Shown piece by piece: positions 6,374 through 12,425 of a stretch of 13,081 nucleotides of DNA; position 1 is the first letter of the stretch; the number at the start of each line of letters is the position of its first letter. Source of the stretch: DASWIP01 sp036397635 (GTDB lineage Bacteria; Actinomycetota; AC-67). A model generated the notes under the pieces. It worked only from the letters and a program-made list of their open reading frames with translations, had not been told where the DNA came from and did not search any database. The translations under genes were made by a program, and so were the position numbers. The DNA is taken from NCBI GenBank assembly GCA_036397635.1, contig DASWIP010000090.1:1-13081 (forward strand). The letters are read 5' to 3'.

Positions 6374-6398
6374 AAAGCGGGCCCGTGAGGCCCGCTTT
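6374..6398 (-). terminator. Terminator-like hairpin in the leader of the exporter genes
   Basis: A perfect 10-bp stem (AAAGCGGGCC with GGCCCGCTTT) with a five-base loop is followed on the minus strand by TCTGTTTCCC. It lies between the sigma-like gene and the ATPase, and ends only about 17 bases before the ATPase binding site. It can end the transcript of the sigma-like gene. Because a promoter candidate lies upstream of it, it may also attenuate the main cluster transcript. Confidence 0.65.
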
Positions 6399-6417
6399 GC
6401 CTTATGGATGCCGAGAT

Positions 6418-6433
6418 TTCCGCTGCTTCCGCT
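6418..6433. repeat. 16-bp direct-repeat element, copy upstream of the exporter genes
   Basis: TTCCGCTGCTTCCGCT contains two TTCCGCT heptamers nine bases apart. A 15/16 match lies at 6976-6991 in front of the sigma-like gene. The element sits downstream of the likely transcription start and upstream of the hairpin. It may be an operator or an RNA element. Confidence 0.5.
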
Positions 6434-6457
6434 CGGCACGCTTCTGCAGTCTCGGAG

Positions 6458-6485
6458 GTTAGGGGGTTGGAGTGTTACATGTCAA
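6458..6485 (-). promoter_or_regulatory. Candidate promoter of the lasso cluster
   Basis: On the minus strand a perfect -35 TTGACA (6485-6480) is followed after 16 bases by CCTAAC (6463-6458), a weak -10 that shares only TAA. It would start transcription near 6450 and give a leader of about 100 bases before the ATPase GTG that contains the repeat element and the hairpin. Confidence 0.45.
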
Positions 6486-6532
6486 CGTTCGGAACGCGTC
6501 CAATGGTGTGCAAAGCGGCAAGGTCCGAGGGT

Positions 6533-6907
6533 TCACGCGAGCGCAGCCGCGGAGGCCGGCGCGTCGTCCATCATCATCTCGAGAGCACGCCGGTTCACCC
6601 GATAGCAGTGAACCCGAGAGATCCCAAGGCGGCGCGCGATCTGCGCGACGGGCACGGCCTCGACGTGCCACAGCAGCAGCAGCCGGCGCGCGCGCTCATC
6701 GAGCTTCGAGAGGCGCCGGACCAGCTCTGATCGCTCGTCGAAGCGCGAGATGAAACCCTGGCGGAACGGTTCGGCGTGAGGATCGTCGGCATGCGCCCCG
6801 ACGAGCATCAGCGAGGCGCTCTTCGGGTCATAGCAGTCACGGAACCGCGCCAGCGCGCGGATGACTTCCCCAGACGTGAAGAACAATGTCGGCTCCCCCT
6901 TCGACAC
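6533..6907 (-). CDS. Stand-alone sigma-70 region-4-like HTH regulator
   Basis: The probable 124-aa product starts at GTG 6907 (SKGEPTLFF...). The start is uncertain because only a weak AGG precedes it, and the frame stays open far upstream without supporting features. Residues about 60-112 resemble sigma-70 region 4: a helix LVRRLSKLDERARRLLLLW, then an HTH (VPVAQIARRLGISRVHCYRVNRRALEMM). No region 2, needed for -10 recognition, is present, so it is not a complete sigma factor. It may act as a DNA-binding regulator or in a split sigma. It lies just upstream of the exporter genes on the same strand and divergent from the secreted-protein genes, which suggests local regulation. Similar small region-4 proteins are common in Actinomycetota. 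Confidence 0.65.
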   Translation of the reverse strand: MSKGEPTLFFTSGEVIRALARFRDCYDPKSASLMLVGAHADDPHAEPFRQGFISRFDERSELVRRLSKLDERARRLLLLWHVEAVPVAQIARRLGISRVHCYRVNRRALEMMMDDAPASAAALA

Positions 6908-6975
6908 GTGGCCTGTCGCGTCATCGCGAATGTCTCTTGGAATCCAGAACGAGACTACGGTTCGGCAGTCGCACG

Positions 6976-6991
6976 TTCCGCTCCTTCCGCT
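6976..6991. repeat. 16-bp direct-repeat element, copy in the divergent regulatory region
   Basis: TTCCGCTCCTTCCGCT differs in one base from the element at 6418-6433. A further TTCCGCT lies at 7007-7013, and a 9-base-period series continues to 7031 with TGCCGCTGC and TTCCGAT. All are in the 267-base divergent gap (6908-7174) between the sigma-like gene and the first secreted-protein gene. No clear -35/-10 pair was found there for either direction. Confidence 0.5.
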
Positions 6992-7174
6992 GACACCGTT
7001 CGCGGGTTCCGCTGCTGCCGCTGCTTCCGATTCGTCCGTCGTTGTCCCGATCCGCCCCCGCCGAGGGCCCTGCTGGTTTATCCCGTATTTCGCACACGAG
7101 GGAGCAAGGATTCGGATGGGGCTCAGAAGAACCTTCACTCTTGCGGAACGTCTCTCGGAGGGGGAGGAAAGGCC

Positions 7175-7633
7175 ATGAAGCGAGGCGTCATTGCACTCGC
7201 CATCACGGCGACTGTCGCACTTCTTGCCCCTGGTATCGGTACGGCGACCCCGGCCGGTGTCCAGTGCGGAGGAACGGTGGCAGACGGCGCGACCGCGTCC
7301 TGCACCTATCAGTTCGAACTCGACAGCGCACGATTCGTGTCCCTGCTCGGCACGCACGCGAACTTCGGCAACCTCGGCGCCACGGGAGCTCTTAGCGTCA
7401 CGTGGATCGACGCCGCCGGTGCCACGGTCGTGGAGTACGCGTGCACCGGTCTGGGGCTCCCGGGCAAGCTCCACGAGCACCGACTGCTCTGCTCGGAATC
7501 GTCGCCTGCCGCCGACACCTACGCTGCCGGCGTGCAGACCATGGTGGTTGATGTCCTCGAAGCGATGTGCCCCGAAGGTGCCTGCGAGTACTCCGGTGCG
7601 ATCGTCTTCAGCGAAGAGGGCGACCCGGCCTAA
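7175..7633 (+). CDS. Secreted six-cysteine protein of unknown function, paralog 1
   Basis: The 152-aa product starts at ATG 7175 behind GGAGGGGGAGG. A signal peptide is visible: KR near the start, a hydrophobic stretch (about 4-19) and a likely cut after GIGTA. The mature part has cysteines at 31, 43, 90, 106, 132 and 137, giving a spacing of 12, 47, 16, 26 and 5 residues, so three disulfides are possible. The alternating hydrophobic pattern (CTYQFEL, ALSVTWID, QTMVVDVL, GAIVFSEEG) suggests a small beta-sandwich. I do not recognise a family. Its neighbour at 7715 is a clear paralog. It is transcribed divergently from the sigma-like gene. A role in envelope interaction or in connection with the exported peptides would be speculation. 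Confidence 0.75.
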   Translation: MKRGVIALAITATVALLAPGIGTATPAGVQCGGTVADGATASCTYQFELDSARFVSLLGTHANFGNLGATGALSVTWIDAAGATVVEYACTGLGLPGKLHEHRLLCSESSPAADTYAAGVQTMVVDVLEAMCPEGACEYSGAIVFSEEGDPA

Positions 7634-7656
7634 GCACGGCAGGTTCGAGATCTCAG

Positions 7657-7687
7657 GGAGCGGTCGCCTCGCAGGGGCGGCCGCTCC
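7657..7687 (+). terminator. Hairpin between the two secreted-protein genes
   Basis: GGAGCGGTCGCC pairs with GGCGGCCGCTCC over 12 positions including one G-T wobble, with a seven-base loop, followed by TATTATC. It may end or reduce transcription between paralogs. Confidence 0.5.
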
Positions 7688-7714
7688 TATTATCAACCTC
7701 TGGGGGATGATCTG

Positions 7715-8164
7715 ATGATCAGGAAGGGCGTCTTGACGCTGGTGACGGCCTGCCTCTTGGCCTCGCCTGCGGCACGGGCCGAGCAGGTTACTGCTGCGTG
7801 CTCGGGTTCGGTGACAGACAAGGACACCGCGTCGTGCTCGGCGACATTCGAGCTATCCGATCCGCGTTTCATCTCGATCCTCGGCACCCACGCGGGCTAC
7901 GAGAGCCCCGGAGGCTACGGCGTCATGCGCCTCGATTGGACCGACGCACGCGGGAACCTGATCGCCGAGTTCCACTGCCCCTCCGTCGGGGCCGTGCCCG
8001 CGCACGTGCTGCGTCTGGGCTGCTGGCGAGCCGGCCCGCTGGCCGATCACTACTACCCAGGGACGCAGACCTTCACGGTGACGGTGCAGAACGCGACCTG
8101 CGCGGTGAACCCCTGCGAGTTCGGCGGCGCCTTGGCCCTCAGCGCCGAAGGCGACCTGATCTAG
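7715..8164 (+). CDS. Secreted six-cysteine protein of unknown function, paralog 2
   Basis: The 149-aa product starts at ATG 7715 with GGGGGA upstream. The signal peptide (MIRKGVLTLVTACLLASPAARA, in outline: basic start, hydrophobic core, cut after ARA at about 22) is convincing. Cys13 lies inside the signal and is not followed like a lipobox. Mature cysteines are at 29, 41, 88, 103, 129 and 134, matching paralog 1 almost exactly. Shared segments include TASC, SILGTHA versus SLLGTHA, and the ending SAEGD versus SEEGD. It follows paralog 1 by 81 bases including a hairpin, so both may be one transcript with different levels. The family is not recognised. Confidence 0.75.
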   Translation: MIRKGVLTLVTACLLASPAARAEQVTAACSGSVTDKDTASCSATFELSDPRFISILGTHAGYESPGGYGVMRLDWTDARGNLIAEFHCPSVGAVPAHVLRLGCWRAGPLADHYYPGTQTFTVTVQNATCAVNPCEFGGALALSAEGDLI

Positions 8165-8186
8165 AGCATCCGCCCAGGAACCGGAC

Positions 8187-8205
8187 GCCCCGGCGACGCC
8201 GGGGC
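8187..8205. terminator. Terminator-like hairpin between convergent genes
   Basis: GCCCCGG and CCGGGGC flank a five-base loop (nine pairs counting symmetric inner bases). It lies 23 bases after the stop of secreted paralog 2 and nine bases beyond the end of the convergent RES toxin gene. T runs are weak, but the placement suits a two-way terminator. Confidence 0.5.
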
Positions 8206-8213
8206 TGCGCGCG

Positions 8214-8855
8214 TTATCTCCGGGGATTCCGCCAGGCCTCGTAGCCATCGTGGGGATCACCGTACAGGCGCGCGCGCGCGAGGACGGTAGCAGGTGGAGA
8301 TCCTTCCACAAGCTGGCGCACCGGGATGTAGAGGTGGGGGCGGAAGTTCTCCCCCAGCCCCTCGTCGGGGTAGATCTCTCGGCGGGAACCGAACAGCGTG
8401 AGGTTGACGCTGCCGGTCAGCGACGCGCTCGGGGCGATCAGGCCACGGTAGCCGGCGTCGATCAACTGCTCGGCGAGGTCCCGGCAGGCCGCATGCTCGT
8501 CGTCGATGACGATCCCAGGGTCGATGCCGCAGTGCTCGATCACATCGAAGGTCCTGAGATCGGCGATGGCATCCTCGACGATGACGCCTTGCCACAGGAT
8601 GGCGCGCAGGTTGAGCCGCTCTTCTTCGGTTCGGATGTGCTCCCAGCGGACCAGCTCGGCCCACGCGCCGTCCACATCCAGCGAGAAGTACTGCGCGAGC
8701 CTGCCCAGATGGCCATGGTGCCAGCGCGCAGACGGCTGCATGGCAGGTCGTCTGGGTGATCCTTCATGCCACAGCGGCGGGTAGCCAGGGGCGACGTACC
8801 GGTACCCGGTCCACTCGCCGCTCAGGCGCTGCGGCTCACGACGCCATCTGGCCAC
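8214..8855 (-). CDS. RES-domain toxin
   Basis: The 213-aa product starts at GTG 8855, overlapping the antitoxin 3' end by 20 bases; no strong binding site is seen, so translation is probably coupled. The RES family (named for conserved Arg, Glu, Ser) is recognised by TGYRYVAPGYPPLW near the start, SARWHHGHLGRLAQYFSLDVD with Arg44 and Tyr56, AWAELVR with Glu67, and GLIAPSASLTGSVNLTLF with Ser143 or Ser145 near the end. Spacing of Arg, Tyr and Glu agrees with characterised members. RES toxins such as MbcT consume NAD+, and ParT ADP-ribosylates Prs; which activity applies here is unknown. All key residues appear present, so it looks active. The partner is encoded immediately upstream. Confidence 0.87.
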   Translation of the reverse strand: MARWRREPQRLSGEWTGYRYVAPGYPPLWHEGSPRRPAMQPSARWHHGHLGRLAQYFSLDVDGAWAELVRWEHIRTEEERLNLRAILWQGVIVEDAIADLRTFDVIEHCGIDPGIVIDDEHAACRDLAEQLIDAGYRGLIAPSASLTGSVNLTLFGSRREIYPDEGLGENFRPHLYIPVRQLVEGSPPATVLARARLYGDPHDGYEAWRNPRR

Positions 8856-9552
8856 GGGACGCTCGCGCGAGCGGGATCAGCGCGTCGGTCGCGCGCGCCA
8901 CGTCCTGCTCGAGCAGCTCGAGGGGCGTCCGACCCTCGAGTTGGGGCCGCGCGCGCGTGAACCATTGCATGATGCCAAGCGGCGTTCGCGAGCGGCGCAG
9001 CTCGTCCACGAGTCGCGCGACCAGCACGACCCGCTCCGGCTGTTTGCGGACGGCGCTCGGTCGGCGCGCCTTCCAGCCGCGCACCGTTCGTGGATCGACC
9101 CCGACGAGCGCGCCCAGGTCCGCTTGCCGAAGCGTCCGAAGGTGTTCGAGCAGGAAGGCGACGGCGCCGGAAGCGTCGTCCATCTCGCGCTGCCCGGCCT
9201 GACGCTGCAAGGCGGCGACGATATCGACGATCTGGTCGCGGATCTCCCGGAGCTTCCAGTCCGGGTCCCGGCCGGAGGGGTCCTGCTCAATCGCGACTTC
9301 GAGCTCGAACGTACGGTCGAGCAGATCCAGCACGAGCGGATGGTCTCGCCACTCGGGGGCGTTCGCGAACCTGCGGATCACTTCGCGCGCGCCCCGGTAG
9401 GCCTCGAGCCGCGGGTCGGCTGCGCGCTTCCCGGTGGCACCGGCCCGCGTACGCGCGCGGTACGCGGCAGGCGCCTCAGCGACCTTGTTGAGCGCGCGCC
9501 GGACGTCCTCGACCTCGACCTCTTGCGGCGTGAGGACCGCCTTCTTCGCCAT
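8836..9552 (-). CDS. Xre/MbcA/ParS-type antitoxin with long N-terminal region
   Basis: The 238-aa product is started at ATG 9552 (MAKKAVLTPQ) because GGAAGG lies just upstream; an in-frame ATG at 9573 would give seven more residues but lies at the predicted transcription start. The C-terminal part fits the Xre-like antitoxin family: an HTH (LRTLRQADLGALVGVDPRTVRGWKA in outline, about 138-162) and a DUF2384-type toxin-binding region (IMQWFTRARPQLEGRTPLELL, then ATDALIPLARASRG). It should neutralise the RES toxin and repress the pair. The first 125 or so residues (charged helices) are absent from the usual short members, so an added domain is likely. It precedes the toxin, the usual order for this type. 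Confidence 0.85.
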   Translation of the reverse strand: MAKKAVLTPQEVEVEDVRRALNKVAEAPAAYRARTRAGATGKRAADPRLEAYRGAREVIRRFANAPEWRDHPLVLDLLDRTFELEVAIEQDPSGRDPDWKLREIRDQIVDIVAALQRQAGQREMDDASGAVAFLLEHLRTLRQADLGALVGVDPRTVRGWKARRPSAVRKQPERVVLVARLVDELRRSRTPLGIMQWFTRARPQLEGRTPLELLEQDVARATDALIPLARASRGQMAS

Positions 9553-9575
9553 CTCTCTTCCTTCCGTTCTCATTC

Positions 9576-9607
9576 CCTATGATAGGACAGAGAGCGGAAG
9601 GATTCAA
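9576..9607 (-). promoter_or_regulatory. Promoter and candidate operator of the toxin-antitoxin pair
   Basis: On the minus strand TTGAAT (9607-9602), a 17-base spacer and TATCAT (9584-9579) form a good sigma-70 promoter. The palindrome CCTATGATAGG (9576-9586) covers the -10 box, a fitting site for autorepression by the antitoxin. Transcription would begin near 9572, which favours the antitoxin start at 9552. Confidence 0.6.
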
Positions 9608-9719
9608 GGGCGCGGAGGCTCCGGACATGAAAGGGAGGCCCTTGGCCCTCGCGCTCGCGAGGTCATATTGGCGGCTGTGCGCGCCGTCGTGTCCGCGCAG
9701 CCGACCACTCTGATCGAAA

Positions 9720-9743
9720 GAGGGAGGGCCCCGGCCCTACCTC
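9720..9743 (+). other. Hairpin upstream of aconitase
   Basis: GAGGGAGGGCC and GGCCCTACCTC pair at 10 of 11 positions around a two-base centre, about 45 bases before the aconitase start. The surrounding gap (9608-9785) shows no gene. It may be a leader structure; no promoter could be defined with confidence. Confidence 0.35.
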
Positions 9744-9785
9744 CCGCGCGCTAGTCTGAGCCTTTCAGAGGGAGGCGACGGAACG

Positions 9786-12425
9786 ATGACGCGATCAGAA
9801 CGGCTGCAGACCGCCGGTGGGGATGTCGCATACATCCCGCTCTCGGGCGCCGCGGACCCTGACGCCATCGGGCGCTTGCCCTACGTGGTGCGGCTCTTCC
9901 TCGAGAATGTGCTCCGCTTCCAGGACGCCGGCGCCGGCGAGGAGCATCTCGCCGCGCTGCTCGCATGGCCTGCCGGCGGCGTGGAGTTCCCGTTCCGGCC
10001 TGGACGCGTGGTCCTGCAGGACTTCACCGGCGTCCCCGTCGTGGCCGACCTGGCGGCGATGCGCAACGCCGTCGCCCGGCTCGGGGGCGACACCGGCCGG
10101 GTCACGCCGCAGGTGCCCGTCGACCTGGTCATCGATCACTCGGTACAGGTCGACGCCTTCGGCGATGCCGGCGCGTTCGCGCGCAACGTCGCGCTGGAGG
10201 TACAGCGCAACAAGGAGCGCTACCAGTTCCTCCGATGGGCGCAGGGCGCCTTCGACCACTTCCGCGTCGTTCCCCCCGGGTCGGGGATCGTGCACCAGGT
10301 CAACCTGGAGTACTTGGCTCGCGTGGTATCCACCGTCGACGGCGTCGCGTTCCCCGACACGTTGGTCGGGACAGACTCTCACACCACCATGATCGGTGGC
10401 GTCGGCGTGCTCGGGTGGGGCGTCGGCGGGATCGAGGCCGAGGCCGCGATGCTCGGAGAACCCGTGAACATGCTCGTGCCCGGGGTGGTCGGCGTCCGGC
10501 TTTCGGGATCGCTCCCCGAGGGCGCGACCGCGACCGACCTGGTGCTCGAACTGACCGAGCTGCTCCGGAAGCACGGCGTCGTGGGCCGCTTCGTCGAGTT
10601 CGTCGGCCCCGGCCTGCAGGCGTTGACCGTGCCGGACCGCGCGACCGTGGCGAACATGTCGCCCGAGTACGGCGCGACCGAAGGCTACTTCCCGGTCGAC
10701 CATCAGACACTCGCGTATCTGCGCGGCACCGGACGCGACCCGCACCTCATCGACTTAGTCGAGCGGTACACCAAGGAGCAGGGCCTGTTCCACGAGCCGG
10801 GCGACCCGGAACCCGGCTACGAGGACCTGCTGGAGTTCGACCTGGGGTCGGTGGAGCCGAGCCTGGCCGGGCCGCGCCGGCCGCAGGACCGCGTCGCGCT
10901 CGGCGGCGTGCAAGGTACCTTCCGCGAGGCGCTGCCCAGCTACCGAGGTGGTGGCAGCGTGGCCGAGATGGTGCGCACGAAGGTCTCGATCGACGGTGCC
11001 GAGGCCGAGATCGGCGACGGCTCGGTGGTCATCGCTGCGATCACATCGTGCACGAACACCTCGAACCCCTCGGTCATGCTCGGCGCCGGGCTGCTCGCGC
11101 GCAATGCAGTCGCGCGCGGCCTCAACGTCTCGCCGCACGTCAAGACCTCGCTCGCGCCGGGCTCGCCGGTGGTCGTCGATTACCTGAAGCGGGCCGAGCT
11201 GCTCGACGATCTCGAGGCACTCGGCTTCTACCTGGTCGGGTTCGGCTGCACGACCTGCATCGGCAACTCCGGGCCGCTGCCGGATCCGATCGCAGCCGCG
11301 ATCGATCAGAACGATCTGGCGGTCGCCGCGGTCCTGTCGGGCAACCGCAACTTCGAGGGACGGATCCACCCGCAGGTGCGGATGTCGTTCCTCGCCTCGC
11401 CTCCGCTGGTCGTCGCCTACGCACTGGCAGGGACGGTGGACATCGACCTGACCAGCGAGCCGATCGGGACCGACCCGGAGGGGAAGCCGGTCATGCTCTC
11501 GGAGATCTGGCCGTCGTCCGAGGAGATCGCCGCGACCGTCGCCGGGGCAATGGACCCTGGGTTCTACAGCACCCGCTACGCGCGGATCTTCGACGGGGAC
11601 GCGCGCTGGCGCGCGACGGAGACCCCCGAGGGCGATCTCTACGCGTGGGATGCGGCGTCGACCTATATCCAGGAGCCGCCGTTCATGAAGGACGTGAGCT
11701 TCGATCCGGTCCAGCTGCAACCGGTCGCAGGCGCGCGCGTGCTGGTGAAGGTCGGCGACTCGGTCACGACCGATCACATCTCCCCCGCCGGCAGCATCGC
11801 CAAGACCTCACCCGCCGCCGCGTACCTGATGGACCGAGGGGTCACGCCGGAGGAGTTCAACTCCTACGGCTCCCGCCGCGGCAACCACGAGGTGATGATG
11901 CGGGGCACATTCGCGAACATCCGGCTGCGCAACCAGCTCGTCCCCGGATCGGAGGGCGGCGTCACCGTGCATCTACCCGACGGCGAGCAGCTCACCATCT
12001 ACGACGCGGCGATGCGATACCAGGATGAGAGCGTCCCCCTGATCATCCTCGCCGGCGCGGAGTACGGGTCGGGCTCGTCCCGCGACTGGGCGGCCAAGGG
12101 AACGGCTCTGTTGGGCGTGCGCGCGGTGATCGCCACGAGCTACGAGCGGATCCACCGCTCCAACCTGGTGCAGATGGGTGTGGTCCCGCTGCAGTTCGTC
12201 CAGGGGGAAGACGCGGACTCCCTCGGCCTCACCGGGACCGAGACCTTCGAGCTGCTCGGGCTGGAGGAACCGGCGGTCGGGCAGGCGGTCGAGGTGATCG
12301 CACGCGACGGCGACGGCGCCGAGACGCGGTTCACCGCGACCGCGCGCCTCGACACCCCCACCGACGTGGACTACATCCGCCAGGGCGGCATCCTGCCGGC
12401 CGTGCTGCGACGTCTCGCACGATGA
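9786..12425 (+). CDS. acnA: Aconitate hydratase (AcnA type)
   Basis: The 879-aa enzyme interconverts citrate and isocitrate through cis-aconitate in the TCA and glyoxylate cycles, in the cytoplasm. Length and layout match AcnA/IRP-type aconitases. The three [4Fe-4S] ligands are Cys422 (ITSCTNTSNPS), Cys488 and Cys491 (GFGCTTCIGNSGPL). Other family signatures are LVGTDSHTTMIGGVGVLGWGVGGIEAE (in outline, near 193-219), NSYGSRRGNHEVMMRGTFAN and AEYGSGSSRDWAAKG with KGTALLGVRAV in the swivelling C-terminal domain. It starts at ATG 9786, with GGGAGG about ten bases upstream. No missing residue or frameshift was seen. Its stop overlaps the next gene start. It is a housekeeping gene and probably unrelated to the lasso cluster. 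Confidence 0.97.
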   Translation: MTRSERLQTAGGDVAYIPLSGAADPDAIGRLPYVVRLFLENVLRFQDAGAGEEHLAALLAWPAGGVEFPFRPGRVVLQDFTGVPVVADLAAMRNAVARLGGDTGRVTPQVPVDLVIDHSVQVDAFGDAGAFARNVALEVQRNKERYQFLRWAQGAFDHFRVVPPGSGIVHQVNLEYLARVVSTVDGVAFPDTLVGTDSHTTMIGGVGVLGWGVGGIEAEAAMLGEPVNMLVPGVVGVRLSGSLPEGATATDLVLELTELLRKHGVVGRFVEFVGPGLQALTVPDRATVANMSPEYGATEGYFPVDHQTLAYLRGTGRDPHLIDLVERYTKEQGLFHEPGDPEPGYEDLLEFDLGSVEPSLAGPRRPQDRVALGGVQGTFREALPSYRGGGSVAEMVRTKVSIDGAEAEIGDGSVVIAAITSCTNTSNPSVMLGAGLLARNAVARGLNVSPHVKTSLAPGSPVVVDYLKRAELLDDLEALGFYLVGFGCTTCIGNSGPLPDPIAAAIDQNDLAVAAVLSGNRNFEGRIHPQVRMSFLASPPLVVAYALAGTVDIDLTSEPIGTDPEGKPVMLSEIWPSSEEIAATVAGAMDPGFYSTRYARIFDGDARWRATETPEGDLYAWDAASTYIQEPPFMKDVSFDPVQLQPVAGARVLVKVGDSVTTDHISPAGSIAKTSPAAAYLMDRGVTPEEFNSYGSRRGNHEVMMRGTFANIRLRNQLVPGSEGGVTVHLPDGEQLTIYDAAMRYQDESVPLIILAGAEYGSGSSRDWAAKGTALLGVRAVIATSYERIHRSNLVQMGVVPLQFVQGEDADSLGLTGTETFELLGLEEPAVGQAVEVIARDGDGAETRFTATARLDTPTDVDYIRQGGILPAVLRRLAR

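Larger units (their letters stand above)
1..6907 (-). other. Lasso peptide biosynthetic gene cluster
   Basis: This is a contiguous minus-strand block that contains every essential lasso peptide function: precursor genes, a split B1/B2 leader peptidase system, an asparagine-synthetase-like cyclase and an ABC exporter, plus an HPr-kinase-like protein and a sigma region-4-like regulator. The call rests on the combination of PqqD-like B1, transglutaminase-fold B2 and the cyclase with precursors carrying a leader of the form YxxPx(L/V)xxxGxxxxxT followed two residues later by Gly and, eight or nine residues on, Asp. The order is exporter, B1, B2, C, precursors, kinase. Precursors near the 3' end are unusual, as the precursor is generally the first gene. 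The left edge is not reached, since another gene begins at 29. The right edge is taken as the sigma-like gene, which is an inference. Confidence 0.93.

Noticed and set aside
1..6907. PQQ or graspetide cluster because of the PqqD-like protein and acidic cores
   Set aside because: No radical SAM, PqqC or ATP-grasp gene is present; the asparagine-synthetase-like cyclase and transglutaminase-fold peptidase define a lasso cluster.
6908..7696. Upstream extension of the sigma-like frame on the minus strand
   Set aside because: The extension would cross the divergent region and run antisense to the first secreted-protein gene; its translation shows no domain.
9965..12028. 687-codon frame within aconitase, and minus-strand frame 10755-11777
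   Set aside because: Both overlap an intact aconitase with all cluster ligands; their Arg-rich translations are typical GC-rich shadows.
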